NCBI RefSeq assembly: GCF_013346935.1
Contig: NZ_JAAEEB010000003.1
Location: forward strand, 124,001 to 188,000
DNA length: 64,000 nucleotides
Origin: Lactobacillus melliventris
Lineage (GTDB): Bacteria; Bacillota; Bacilli; Lactobacillales; Lactobacillaceae
Direction of reading: 5' to 3'
Shown here one piece after another: positions 37,759 to 46,943 of the stretch (its first letter is position 1; each line of letters starts with the position of its first letter). Below the pieces are notes generated by a model that searched no databases, was not told where the DNA came from, and saw only the letters and a program-made list of their open reading frames with translations. The position numbers were made by a program, and so were the translations under genes.

Positions 37759-38272
37759 ATGTCTAAATTATCTAAACAAGATAAAGTTGAAATCTATCAT
37801 CTTTGGCACGATTATCAAATCGCCCCTGCTGAGCTAAGTCAGCGTTATCGGGTTGGCAAGACTAATATTAATTACTTGTTAGCTTTAATTGGCCGTCACG
37901 GTCTAGCTATTTTAGATCAGCCTTTCACTGCTTATACAAGTAATTTTAAGGAGCAGGCCCTTAGGCGAATCATAGTTGAACATGAGCCTGCCCGTCGAGT
38001 ATCTATTGACTTGGGCTTAAAAAGTAGTGGCATGTTGTCCAATTGGCTGCGCGAATATCGTAAAAATGGGTATAATATCGTTAACAAGCAGAGAGGACGA
38101 CCGCCCTATGACCAAAAGAGAACAGCTGATCAAACAGGAAAATCATCGGCTCAAGCAAGAGAACGACCGCTTACGCCAGCAGAACTTGAAGCTGAAAATC
38201 GAGAACGAATTCGTAAAAAAATTGAGCGTCTTAGTCGACCAGCGGACCAAGAACCGCAAGCCGCGGAAATAG
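37759..38272 (+). pseudogene. IS3-family transposase OrfA, frameshifted
   Basis: N-terminal HTH part (MSKLSKQDKVEIYHLW..., two HTH units) reads normally to GYNIVNKQRGRP. The family leucine-zipper part (MTKREQLIKQENHRLKQEN...ENEFVKKLS) lies in the +1 frame from 38108. Removing one base in the CCGCCC run at 38101-38106 restores one continuous OrfA. A run of seven A at 38215-38221 is the likely programmed -1 frameshift site for the OrfAB fusion. Confidence 0.75.
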
Positions 38273-38277
38273 CCTAG

Positions 38278-39153
38278 GCAGTTACCCAACTAAGGCGCGA
38301 GCTTAAAGTCAGCGTAACTTTTATTCTTGATACCATTAATGCCAATCCCAATCTGCCGCACTTATCCCGTAGTAATTACTACTACACTTTAAAGAAGAAG
38401 GATAAAGAGCGAGATAATCGAGAAATAATGGCAGAAATCAAAACTATCTATGAAGAACACAAGCACCGCTATGGCTATCGCCGCATTACTGCAGAGCTTA
38501 GGCGTCGTGATTTATTAGTCAATCATAAAAAAGTGCAACGCTTAATGAACAAGCTGAAATTGTTTGGCATAGTCAGTAAACGCTGGCACAAATACAGCAG
38601 CTATCGCGGCACTCAGGGTCCGATTAAGCCTGACCTGATTAAACGCAGCTTTAGTGCGGTTTATCCCAATCACAAATGGTATTCAGATATAACTGAGTTT
38701 AAGCTCAAGGGGCAAAAGACCTATTTATCACCGATCATTGATGGCTGCACCCAAGAGATTGTTTCCTATACTATTTCCCGCAGCCCTAATCTTAAGCAGA
38801 CCATGGACATGTTAAGAAAGGCCTGGGACAAGCATCCGGCACTAAATGGTTTGATCTTTCACACAGACCAAGGCTGGCAGTACCAACACCCGCAATTTCA
38901 AGCGTGGCTCAAAAATCATGGCATTAGCCAGTCAATGTCACGCAAGGGCAATTCGCTTGATGATGGGTTAATGGCAGGCTTCTTCGGGATACTCAAGCGA
39001 GAAATGTTTTATGGCTTTGAAAAGCAGTTTAAGAATCTCACTGAACTGGAAGACGCAATCAGAGACTACATTGAGTATTACAATCAGAATAGAATCAAAA
39101 TCAAACTAAAAGGACTAACTCCGCTTGAATATCGGCAGTTAGTCCTCAGTTAG
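38278..39153 (+). pseudogene. IS3-family transposase OrfB with mutated catalytic Glu
   Basis: The homologous frame begins upstream of the first ATG (38428), right after a TAG at 38275-38277, with AVTQLRRELK... The rve integrase core shows D in WYSDITEF and D in FHTDQGWQY. At the D(35)E position the residue is Ala (GCA, 38974-38976, in GLMAGFFG where the family has GLMEGFFG), 35 residues after the second Asp. The enzyme should be catalytically dead. Confidence 0.8.
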
Positions 39154-39292
39154 CAGCTAATATAAAGTGTCCTAATTTTAGGGTTCACATCAGGTCAGTG
39201 TCTTTTTCATATATGTATTTTTCTTGATCTTAATATTCATAGATACTTGCAGATTTAAATTGAGAGAAAACTAATCATTGAGTACCGGTAAC

Positions 39293-39367
39293 TTTGGTCC
39301 AGCTGAATATCTGAAACTAGGCTTCAACTAGTAGCTAATAAGGTGCAGTAATTTTAGGGCTCAAATC
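39293..39367 (+). mobile_element. Remnant of the right end of another IS3-family element
   Basis: A frame FGPAEYLKLGFN-stop (39293-39331) resembles the end of an OrfB, and the following GTAGCTAATA...GTAATTTTAGGGCTCA parallels the right end of the intact IS (TAGCAGCTAATA...CTAATTTTAGGGTTCA at 39151-39187). The rest of this element is gone. Confidence 0.5.
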
Positions 39368-39399
39368 AAAAATAGCAAACTTTTAGCCTATATTTTTAC

Positions 39400-40161
39400 T
39401 TATAACTGTATCTGGACAACTTGAACTCCAGCTTTCATGAAGCTTTCAACTGTGTCTCTAGGGGTGAATGAGTCGGTAATTAAAATGTTAATATCACCAG
39501 CTTGGCCAATTGTAAAATTAGAAAATTGGTTAAATTTACTGTAATCAGCAACGACAATTAGTTTACGAGATTGTCTAATAATTGCCTTGTTCACTTTGGC
39601 TTCTTCCATAAATGGAGTTGAGATGCCACGTTCAATGCTTAAGCCTGCACACCCAATTATTGCCCAATCAGCGAAAATTTTTAAAAAAGGTTCAACAGCG
39701 AGATCACCGCTCATAATCATTTTGCGAGTTACATTGCCACCGCTTAAAATGATTTGACTGTTACTGGCACGCATGTCTAAATTTCCAGCATAGCCATTAT
39801 TGGTCAAAATATTGACATCTTTTTTTAACAAATAAGGAATTGCCTCAAAAGCAGTTGTGCTTGAATTAATAAAAACCCAATTATGTTTTTCGACATGAGC
39901 AGCTGCTTCTTCGCCCAATCTTTGTTTGATATAACTAACTGAATCAGTAAAAGGAACTTCCTCAGGTTTAACTAGGGAAATAACGCCTTTTTCTTGTAAT
40001 ATCTTACCTTGGTTGGCCAGATTACTACAATCTCTGCGGATTGTCATAATTGACACATTCAGCTTTTTACTCAACTCATCTAAGCTGATTTTTTTTTCGT
40101 GGTTAAGTAAATTAATAATTTTTTGACGTCTGTTTTTGATTTCTTGATATGAATTCTTCAT
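39400..40161 (-). CDS. DeoR-family transcriptional regulator (UlaR-like)
   Basis: 253 residues from the start at 40161 (MKNSYQEIKNRRQK, with GGTGA upstream); a longer frame to 40233 has no ribosome site. N-terminal DeoR HTH (ISLDELSKKLNVSIMTIRRDCSNLANQGK) and C-terminal DeoR sugar-phosphate sensor domain (about 80-235). Divergent from the ula operon. Three TTATCAYTWAAW repeats in the shared spacer are its probable operators. Confidence 0.83.
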   Translation of the reverse strand: MKNSYQEIKNRRQKIINLLNHEKKISLDELSKKLNVSIMTIRRDCSNLANQGKILQEKGVISLVKPEEVPFTDSVSYIKQRLGEEAAAHVEKHNWVFINSSTTAFEAIPYLLKKDVNILTNNGYAGNLDMRASNSQIILSGGNVTRKMIMSGDLAVEPFLKIFADWAIIGCAGLSIERGISTPFMEEAKVNKAIIRQSRKLIVVADYSKFNQFSNFTIGQAGDINILITDSFTPRDTVESFMKAGVQVVQIQL

Positions 40162-40226
40162 TTTTAATTCACCGTATAATATTAAGTTCGATTTATTATT
40201 ATAAAAAATAACATAAAAAGCGATAT

Positions 40227-40288
40227 TTATCACTAAATTTATTTATTTTTTGAAAAATTATCATTTAAAACAAATTTTATCATTAAAT
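40227..40288. promoter_or_regulatory. Three direct repeats, probable DeoR/UlaR operators
   Basis: TTATCACTAAAT (40227-40238), TTATCATTTAAA (40258-40269), TTATCATTAAAT (40277-40288). Same orientation, spaced 31 and 19 bases start to start. The last ends five bases before the -35 box. Confidence 0.55.
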
Positions 40289-40292
40289 ATGG

Positions 40293-40321
40293 TTGAAAGC
40301 GATAACACTGTACAATATAAT
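40293..40321 (+). promoter_or_regulatory. ula promoter with overlapping consensus cre
   Basis: TTGAAA (40293-40298), 17 bases, TATAAT (40316-40321). TGAAAGCGATAACA at 40294-40307 matches the cre consensus TGWAANCGNTNWCA at all fixed positions, overlapping the -35 box; CcpA should repress here. Confidence 0.78.
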
Positions 40322-40362
40322 TTACATTGACATCAAAAGTAAAAGAGTTCTAGGAGGAAAAA

Positions 40363-41436
40363 ATGACAAAACCAAAAAACATTAATGAAGTCACACCAGC
40401 AGTTTTCGCGGAAAATAATTTCCCAGAATGGGGCACGTTCTTGAATGAACAGATTGCGGCGAAACAGGTACCTGAAAAGTCATTTACAATTTGGTGGCTT
40501 GGTTGTATGGGTACCTGGCTTAAAACCCATGAAGGAACAAATATTGCCATTGATATGTGGAACGGTACAGGAAAACATACCCATGGTGATGGCAAGATGC
40601 GCCAAGGTCACCAAATGATGAGAATGACAGGTGGAGAAGCCTTACAACCTAATTTACGTAACAAGCCGTACGTAATTGACCCATTTGCCATCAGAGATCT
40701 AGATGCATTATGTGTTACACATACTCATCATGATCACCTGGATATTTACACAGCCGCTTGTGTTAATAAGTTTTGCCCTAATGCTAAATTCATCGGTCCA
40801 CAAGGTGTAGCTGATGAATGGGAAGAATGGGGCATACCTGCAGAAAAGATTACTGTTGTTAAACCTGGCGATGAAATTAAAGTTGATTCAGTAACAATTA
40901 AGGCCTTGGAAGCCTTCGATCGTACAGAACTTGTTACTGAAGATGACCCTAACGTTAAATTAGCTGGTACTAAACCAATAGAAATGGCTAAAGTAGCCGT
41001 TAATTATTTGGTTAAAACATCAGGCGGTAATCTTTACCATTCAGGCGATTCACATTATTCTAACACTTTTGTGAAACATGGTAACGAAAATGAAGTAGAT
41101 GTAGCACTTTGTGCATATGGTGAAAATCCGCGCGGAATAACAGATAAACTTGATGATTCCCAAGTTCTGCGTATGGCTGAAGCTTTGAATACTAAAGTAA
41201 TTATCCCAATGCATTATGACATCTGGACTAATTTTTATAGTGACCCCAAAGATATCTTAGCTCTGTGGAACAGAAAGAAGAATCGTCTGCAATATCAATT
41301 TAAACCATATATTTGGCAAGTTGGCGGTGAATTTGATTACCCACAAGATAAAGATAAATTTGAATATATGTATGATCGTGGATTCCACGATGCGTTTAAG
41401 AATGACCCTGATTTACCATTCCCAGAATTATTATAA
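40363..41436 (+). CDS. ulaG: L-ascorbate 6-phosphate lactonase
   Basis: 357 residues. Opens the lactone of ascorbate 6-phosphate after PTS uptake. Metallo-beta-lactamase fold with THTHHDHLD (near residue 119-127), and C-terminal HYDIWTNFYSDP characteristic of UlaG. AGGAGG before the ATG. First gene of ulaG-C-A-B-D-E-F. Cytoplasmic. Confidence 0.93.
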   Translation: MTKPKNINEVTPAVFAENNFPEWGTFLNEQIAAKQVPEKSFTIWWLGCMGTWLKTHEGTNIAIDMWNGTGKHTHGDGKMRQGHQMMRMTGGEALQPNLRNKPYVIDPFAIRDLDALCVTHTHHDHLDIYTAACVNKFCPNAKFIGPQGVADEWEEWGIPAEKITVVKPGDEIKVDSVTIKALEAFDRTELVTEDDPNVKLAGTKPIEMAKVAVNYLVKTSGGNLYHSGDSHYSNTFVKHGNENEVDVALCAYGENPRGITDKLDDSQVLRMAEALNTKVIIPMHYDIWTNFYSDPKDILALWNRKKNRLQYQFKPYIWQVGGEFDYPQDKDKFEYMYDRGFHDAFKNDPDLPFPELL

Positions 41437-41472
41437 TTTGATTTTTAATTGAAAGTTTGGCGGGAGGAAATC

Positions 41473-41949
41473 ATGCTCAGTTATTTTTTAGAAAATCACT
41501 TGATTAATATCAGTCACAAACACCCAAAGGATTGGCAGGAAGCAATTAGGATATCCGGTGAAATAATGAAAGAGAATAATCTTGTTACGGACAAGTATAT
41601 TGATCAGGTAATTGCGGACATTAAGCAATATGGACCGTATATTGTAATTGTTCCCGGAGTGGCAATGCCACATTCACAAGCTGACAGTTCGGGGGTTTTA
41701 GGGACTGGAATTGGTCTGACGATATTTCCAGAAGCAGTTTCCTTCGACCGGAATGATCCAGAAAAAGATGCACAATTATTTTTTATGCTGGCGGCTAAAG
41801 ACAATCCAACTCATATGAAGAATATTGCCAATTTGTCTAACTTACTGATGGAAGATGGCATGATTGAAGACCTCCGTAAAGTAAAAAGTTTACGAGATTA
41901 TCAAGAAGTCATGCAAAAACATGATATGAGTAAAGAAAAAAGCAGGTAA
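41473..41949 (+). CDS. ulaC: PTS ascorbate-specific EIIA
   Basis: 158 residues from the ATG at 41473, chosen for GGGAGGA just upstream. Mannitol/fructose-type EIIA fold with active His67 in VAMPHSQAD. Accepts phosphate from HPr and passes it to UlaB. Six bases before ulaA. Confidence 0.88.
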   Translation: MLSYFLENHLINISHKHPKDWQEAIRISGEIMKENNLVTDKYIDQVIADIKQYGPYIVIVPGVAMPHSQADSSGVLGTGIGLTIFPEAVSFDRNDPEKDAQLFFMLAAKDNPTHMKNIANLSNLLMEDGMIEDLRKVKSLRDYQEVMQKHDMSKEKSR

Positions 41950-41954
41950 GAAAA

Positions 41955-43448
41955 ATGCAAAATATTTTAAATGCTTTGTTAGCTGTTTGGAGTTACTTTG
42001 CCACTAATGTTTTAAATCAACCAGCTTTTATGATTGGTTTTATCGTTCTTATTGGTTATATTTTGGAACGGAAAAAGTGGTATGAAGTTTTATCAGGATT
42101 TTTAAAAGCCACAGTTGGTTATTTTATATTAGCTGCCGGTTCCGGTGGTTTGGTTAATACCTTTAGGCCGATTTTAGTAGGATTAAAGGACCGTTTTCAT
42201 TTGAGTGCGATGATTATTGATCCTTATTTTGGACAAAATGCTGTTAATGCGGGAATAATGCAACGCTTTGGCCGTTCGTTTGCAGATACAATGCTTTTGT
42301 TATTATTCGCATATATTATCAATATCTTGTTAGTAAGATTCTCTAAATACACTAAATTACGTGCAGTTTTTACAACGGGTAATGTTCAAGTACAACAAGC
42401 GGCAACCGCTTTTTGGCTGATATTATTCTGTTTTCCTAAATTAAATCGTTTCTCAATTTTAGCAATCATGAGTTTGATTTTGGGATTGTATTGGGCAGTT
42501 GGTTCTAACCTGACTGTAGGAATTACCCAGGAACTGACAGATGGTGCCGGCTTTGCCGTTGCCCACCAGCAAATGTTTGGTATTTACTTTTTTGCTAAAC
42601 TTTCTGAAATGATTGAGAAGCATTCAGTTAAAAAGAGTAAGGGTAAAAATAAGCGACTGGAAGATATTAAACTGCCAAGTTTTATGTCAATCTTTAACGA
42701 TAACATGGTATCGACTTCAATTTTAATGCTGTTTTTCATTGGTGCAATTTTGGTTGTGCTCGGTTCCGACTATTTAACTAAGGCTCATTTTATGCAAAAA
42801 GGGCAAAGTTTTATCTTTTACATTTTGCAAACCTCTCTGCAATTTTCAGTTTACTTAGCAATTTTACAACTAGGTGTTAGAACTTTCGTCAATGAATTAA
42901 CTGAATCATTTACAGGAATTTCAGATCGCTGGCTTCCAGGCGCGGTCCCTGGTATTGATGTTGCCGCCACACTGGGTTTTGGCTCACAGAATGCTCAGAC
43001 AATTGGGTTCATGTTTGGTGCACTTGGTCAATTCACGATGATTATTTTATTGCTGGTTTTCCATTCACCAACACTGGTTATAGCCGGGTTTATTCCGTTA
43101 TTCTTTGACAATGCCGCAATAGGGCTTTATTCAAATGACCGTGGAGGCTATAAGTGTGCGATGATCATGCCTTTCATCTCAGGTTTAATTCAGGTTGCTG
43201 GTTCAGCCTTAATCGCTACCTGGGTAGGTATGGCAAGATACGGTGGCTATTTAGGAATGTTTGATTGGGCTACTGTTTGGCCATTCTTTACTGTAGTTAT
43301 GAAATACCTTGGCTATATCGGTGTAGCACTTATCATTATTTTGCTTTTGGCAATTCCTCAATTACAATACCGTGCTGATCCGGAAGGATACTTTATGATC
43401 ACTGAAGATTACCCAGCATGGAAGAAATTAAATAATAAAGAAGAATAA
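41955..43448 (+). CDS. ulaA: PTS ascorbate-specific EIIC permease
   Basis: 497 residues, about ten to eleven helices. UlaA/SgaT features include GGLVNTFRPI, IIDPYFGQNAVN and LPGAVPGIDVAATLGFG. The membrane channel for L-ascorbate (vitamin C) with concomitant phosphorylation. Confidence 0.92.
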   Translation: MQNILNALLAVWSYFATNVLNQPAFMIGFIVLIGYILERKKWYEVLSGFLKATVGYFILAAGSGGLVNTFRPILVGLKDRFHLSAMIIDPYFGQNAVNAGIMQRFGRSFADTMLLLLFAYIINILLVRFSKYTKLRAVFTTGNVQVQQAATAFWLILFCFPKLNRFSILAIMSLILGLYWAVGSNLTVGITQELTDGAGFAVAHQQMFGIYFFAKLSEMIEKHSVKKSKGKNKRLEDIKLPSFMSIFNDNMVSTSILMLFFIGAILVVLGSDYLTKAHFMQKGQSFIFYILQTSLQFSVYLAILQLGVRTFVNELTESFTGISDRWLPGAVPGIDVAATLGFGSQNAQTIGFMFGALGQFTMIILLLVFHSPTLVIAGFIPLFFDNAAIGLYSNDRGGYKCAMIMPFISGLIQVAGSALIATWVGMARYGGYLGMFDWATVWPFFTVVMKYLGYIGVALIIILLLAIPQLQYRADPEGYFMITEDYPAWKKLNNKEE

Positions 43449-43469
43449 TTAAAGAAAGGAAGATTCAAT

Positions 43470-43772
43470 ATGAAAATTTTGACTGCCTGTGCTAATGGTT
43501 CAGGAACGAGCTTAATGTTACTGCGGACCGTTAAAAAGACGCTAGAGAAAATGGGCTATCAAATAACGCAAGCTGATCATACTTCCATTTCGGAAGCTAA
43601 AGGTATTGCTCGCAACTATGACGTAGTATTTACCTCAATTCCGTTTATTAATATGTTTGACGAAGTAAAAAAACGAGGTGGCGAAGTGATTGGTATAAAA
43701 AATGTTATTTCAGCTAAAGAGGTTGAAGACAAAGTAAATGCCTCTGATATTCCCACAAAGTTTAAGAAGTAA
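43470..43772 (+). CDS. ulaB: PTS ascorbate-specific EIIB
   Basis: 100 residues. Phosphorylated Cys7 in the loop TACANGSGTSLM, typical of lactose/ascorbate EIIB domains. AAAGGAAG upstream. Lies between ulaA and ulaD. Confidence 0.9.
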   Translation: MKILTACANGSGTSLMLLRTVKKTLEKMGYQITQADHTSISEAKGIARNYDVVFTSIPFINMFDEVKKRGGEVIGIKNVISAKEVEDKVNASDIPTKFKK

Positions 43773-43784
43773 TAGGAGATAAAA

Positions 43785-44423
43785 ATGGATTTACCAAAAT
43801 TACAGGTTGCTTTAGATAGTGACAACACAGCTCAGGCAATAGAAGTTTTACGTAAAGTAGAAGATGTAATTGATGTTGTTGAAGCAGGAACTATTCTTAT
43901 TTACCGTGATGGATTAAGTGCGGTCAGAAACTTGCGTGCAATGGCACCAGATAAAATTTTATTGGCCGATGCTAAATGCGCTGACGCTGGAACTAAATGT
44001 GGTCAATCATGTAAGGATGCAGGCGCGGACTGGATGACATGCATTAACGCTGCGACTGTTCCCACTATGAGCAATGCCCAAAAGGAAATTGAAGTTCAAG
44101 TTGAACTCTATGAAGGTTGGGACAATAAAGATAGAATGCAGGAATGGCTCGATCATGGTATTCACCAGGTAGTTTATCATCAAAGTAGAGATGCTAAATT
44201 TGCAGGTCAAAAATGGTCAGAGCAGGATGTTGAAAACGTCAAAGATTTGATTGCTATGGGCTTTAAAGTTTCAGTAACTGGTGGCGTTCATCCCGAAATC
44301 CTGAAACTATTTAAAGGAGTTCCAGTTTATACGTTCATTGCTGGTCGTGCAATTAGAGAAGCTGACGATCCTCATGCTGTTGCTAAACAATTTAAGGATG
44401 AGATCAACAAAATCTGGGGTTAA
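43785..44423 (+). CDS. ulaD: 3-keto-L-gulonate-6-phosphate decarboxylase
   Basis: 212 residues. Orotidine-phosphate-decarboxylase-suprafamily barrel with LQVALDSDN at the start, DAKCADAGT (near 63; D-x-K-x-x-D catalytic motif), HQSRDA and the phosphate-binding GGVHPE and FIAGRAI. Gives L-xylulose 5-phosphate. Confidence 0.92.
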   Translation: MDLPKLQVALDSDNTAQAIEVLRKVEDVIDVVEAGTILIYRDGLSAVRNLRAMAPDKILLADAKCADAGTKCGQSCKDAGADWMTCINAATVPTMSNAQKEIEVQVELYEGWDNKDRMQEWLDHGIHQVVYHQSRDAKFAGQKWSEQDVENVKDLIAMGFKVSVTGGVHPEILKLFKGVPVYTFIAGRAIREADDPHAVAKQFKDEINKIWG

Positions 44424-44493
44424 TTATATGTTAAAAAGGGATAAATGAGCGATTGTTCATTTTTCCTTTTTTTATTAATTATGAGGAGAAAAA
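44424..44493 (+). other. Intra-operon spacer with weak hairpin
   Basis: AAAAGGGATAAATGA and TCATTTTTCCTTTTT can form an imperfect stem between ulaD and ulaE. It may be a partial terminator or an mRNA-processing site. Confidence 0.35.
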
Positions 44494-45375
44494 ATGACAG
44501 TTAATGCTTTAGGAATTTATGAAAAAGCTTTGCCTCAAAACTTGTCGTGGCGTGAAACTTTTGAATTAACACATGATTTGGGTTTTAATTTTTTAGAATT
44601 TTCAGTTGATGAGAGTGACAAGAGACTGGCAAGACTAGACTGGACACGTGAACAAAGAAATGAAATTCGTAATTTGATGTGGGAGACAAACACACGCATT
44701 AATAATTTAATGCTGTCTGGTCATAGACGTTTTCCTTTGGGATCAGCTGACCCAGCGATTAGAGAAAAATCTTTATCAATGATGCAGAAGGCGATAGATC
44801 TTTGTGTAGATTTGGGTATACATAACATTCAAATGGCTGGTTACGATGTTTATTATGAAAAAAAGTCTGCAATGTCTCGGGAATATTATGTTGAGAATTT
44901 GATCAAGTGTGTTCATATGGCAGCTAGCAAAAATATTATGTTGTCAATTGAAACAATGGATGATCCCTTTATAAATAGCTTACCTAAAATTGCACATTAT
45001 CACGACTTAGCCAAGAGCCCTTGGCTCCAAGCTTATCCCGATTTGGGAAACTTGAGTGCCTGGCCGGAAAATGATGTGCCGGTACAACTTGAAAAATACA
45101 TTGATACTATCTGTGCAATTCACCTAAAGGACAGTAAAATGGTTACTTCAGCTTTTAAAGGGCAATTTAAGAATGTGCCTTTTGGTGAGGGATGTGTTGA
45201 CTTTAAAGGCCTGCTTCGAACGCTAGTGAGATTAGACTATAATGGCAGTTTTACCATTGAAATGTGGTCTGGAGATAATGGTGATAAAAACGCGCTTGAC
45301 GAAGTGAAAAGTGCGAAGGCATTTTTTGACGATATTTTTAAGTGTGTGGGAATAACTCAAGAGAAGGTTAATTAA
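44494..45375 (+). CDS. ulaE: L-xylulose-5-phosphate 3-epimerase (L-ribulose-5-P 3-epimerase)
   Basis: 293 residues. AP-endonuclease-2-like TIM barrel: GIYEKALPQNLSW at the start, LSIETMDDPFINS (metal-ligand Glu near 152), LGNLSAWP and IHLKD (near 207), and TIEMWSG with the C-terminal Glu. Converts L-xylulose 5-P to L-ribulose 5-P. Confidence 0.92.
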   Translation: MTVNALGIYEKALPQNLSWRETFELTHDLGFNFLEFSVDESDKRLARLDWTREQRNEIRNLMWETNTRINNLMLSGHRRFPLGSADPAIREKSLSMMQKAIDLCVDLGIHNIQMAGYDVYYEKKSAMSREYYVENLIKCVHMAASKNIMLSIETMDDPFINSLPKIAHYHDLAKSPWLQAYPDLGNLSAWPENDVPVQLEKYIDTICAIHLKDSKMVTSAFKGQFKNVPFGEGCVDFKGLLRTLVRLDYNGSFTIEMWSGDNGDKNALDEVKSAKAFFDDIFKCVGITQEKVN

Positions 45376-45387
45376 AGGAGAAAAAGA

Positions 45388-46083
45388 ATGCTGGAAAAAT
45401 TGAAAAAGGAAGTTTACCAAGCAAATATGTCATTACCTAAGTTGAATCTAGTCACTTTCACTTGGGGAAATGTTTCAGGAATAGACAGAAAAAAAGGACT
45501 ATTTGTTATTAAGCCTTCTGGTGTTCCTTATGAAGAATTACAGCCAGAAGACATGGTAGTTATTAATTTAAAAGGAGAGGTTGTTGAAGGTGATAAGAAT
45601 CCATCTTCTGATACTCCAACTCATACATATCTGTATAATCATTTTCCTAAAATTGGCGGAATTGTTCATACCCATTCACCATGGGCAGTTTCTTTTGCGG
45701 CAGCCAAAATGGATATTCCCGCTTTGAATACTACTCATGCAGATACTTTTTATACTGATGTACCGGCTGCAGATGCTTTGACGAAAGAAGAAATAGAAGA
45801 AGATTATGAAGGTAATACTGGTAAAACGATTGTCCGTACCTTTAAGGAGCGTAATTTAGATTATGAAGCAACTCCCGCTGCACTAGTTAGTCAGCACGGT
45901 CCTTTTACATGGGGAGAAACACCTGCAAAAGCCGTTTATAATGCTAAAGTATTGGAAGTAGTGGCTGAAGAAGATTTCCATACTTTGGAACTAACTCATC
46001 AAAGTTCTGAACTGCCACAGTACTTACTTGACAAACATTATTATCGTAAACATGGTCCTAATGCTTATTATGGTCAAAGATAA
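45388..46083 (+). CDS. ulaF: L-ribulose-5-phosphate 4-epimerase
   Basis: 231 residues. Class II aldolase fold: TWGNVSGIDR, SSDTPTHTYLY, zinc ligands in HTHSPWA (near residue 94-96) and SQHGPFTWG (His near 171). Delivers D-xylulose 5-P to the phosphoketolase or pentose-phosphate route. Last gene of the ula operon. AAAGGAG upstream. Confidence 0.92.
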   Translation: MLEKLKKEVYQANMSLPKLNLVTFTWGNVSGIDRKKGLFVIKPSGVPYEELQPEDMVVINLKGEVVEGDKNPSSDTPTHTYLYNHFPKIGGIVHTHSPWAVSFAAAKMDIPALNTTHADTFYTDVPAADALTKEEIEEDYEGNTGKTIVRTFKERNLDYEATPAALVSQHGPFTWGETPAKAVYNAKVLEVVAEEDFHTLELTHQSSELPQYLLDKHYYRKHGPNAYYGQR

Positions 46084-46106
46084 ATATTAAAAACTAATTC
46101 ATTTAA

Positions 46107-46186
46107 AAAACTGATAAATCTTATAAAATATGCTACTTGAAGAAAAATTCAGCTAGCATTTTAAAATAAAGATTTATCAGTTTTTA
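46107..46186. terminator. Large terminator hairpin after the ula operon
   Basis: AAAACTGATAAATCTT (46107-46122) with its exact complement (46169-46184) and T-run; the loop holds a second partial stem. Confidence 0.78.
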
Positions 46187-46206
46187 AGTTGGGTTTTTAC
46201 CGCTTG

Positions 46207-46887
46207 CTAATATTTTGTTTCTTTAATATCATCTTCTGGCCGATGCCCTTGAATCCTGATCACTTGCCAGGTAAAATCACTTTTAGGTGCATTTTTTAAG
46301 TTGATAGTCAATTGGTTATCAGCAAAAGTGAAATCAAGTTCAGTTCTTTGGGCGATCATTTCAATGCGGTTGGGTTCAATGGTCAAGCCGTGAATTTTTA
46401 TTATTTCAGGCAAGGGAGCCTTGATGAAGATATACTTCTGAAAGTGCATGTGTCTATTTTGCAACACAAAGCCATTATCTTCATTAACATTGCTGATAGT
46501 AAGATGACACGGCTCGCCTTCATTAAAGGCATGACCAAAAAGATGCATCCAGTTATTGATTTGCGTAAGCAGTGCTTTAGTTTCTGCCAATAAATTGCCG
46601 TCATCTGTGATGGGAATATCAATTATTGCTTGTTGTCCTGCTTTGCGCTGCGAAACTAGTTGCTCTACCACATTCGCGGCAGATAATTCATAGTTAGCTT
46701 GAATGGGTTCAGTAGTGACTAAAGCAATAGTATACTTTTTGCAGGCTTTTGCAAAGTCAGTTTTAAATGCATCAGCAGCAACGGCGCGAGCACCAATATT
46801 GCGTGCAGTTTTTACTAAAAAATCAGCATCTACACCTTTAGCATTTTTTAGTTTAAAATTTAATACGATGGCAAAATCAGGATTCAT
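46207..46887 (-). CDS. Hypothetical protein, possibly glycosidase-related
   Basis: 226 residues, no signal peptide or membrane segment. The N-terminal half has alternating hydrophobic strands (FAIVLNF, ARAVAADA, IALVTTE) like a barrel fragment. The C-terminal half (LPEIIKIHGLTIEPNRIEMI...LTINLKNAP) resembles the beta-sandwich tail of alpha-L-fucosidase-like proteins. No catalytic motif is seen, so I do not assign a reaction. Divergent from yaaA. Confidence 0.5.
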   Translation of the reverse strand: MNPDFAIVLNFKLKNAKGVDADFLVKTARNIGARAVAADAFKTDFAKACKKYTIALVTTEPIQANYELSAANVVEQLVSQRKAGQQAIIDIPITDDGNLLAETKALLTQINNWMHLFGHAFNEGEPCHLTISNVNEDNGFVLQNRHMHFQKYIFIKAPLPEIIKIHGLTIEPNRIEMIAQRTELDFTFADNQLTINLKNAPKSDFTWQVIRIQGHRPEDDIKETKY

Positions 46888-46943
46888 TAATTTTTCTCCT
46901 CTAGTAAGTATCAGTAATAAGTTTAACCCAAAAGGTGGTAAAG

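Larger units (their letters stand above)
37720..39188 (+). mobile_element. IS3-family (IS150-like) insertion sequence, inactive
   Basis: Left end TGACCCCCAAATTTAGGACA and right end (read in complement) TGAACCCTAAAATTAGGACA form imperfect terminal inverted repeats about 1.47 kb apart. Contains orfA and orfB of a DDE transposase in the usual overlapping layout. No matching target-site duplication is seen next to the ends. The left end also forms a perfect 14-bp hairpin just before orfA. orfA has a frameshift, and the catalytic Glu of orfB is Ala. Confidence 0.85.
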
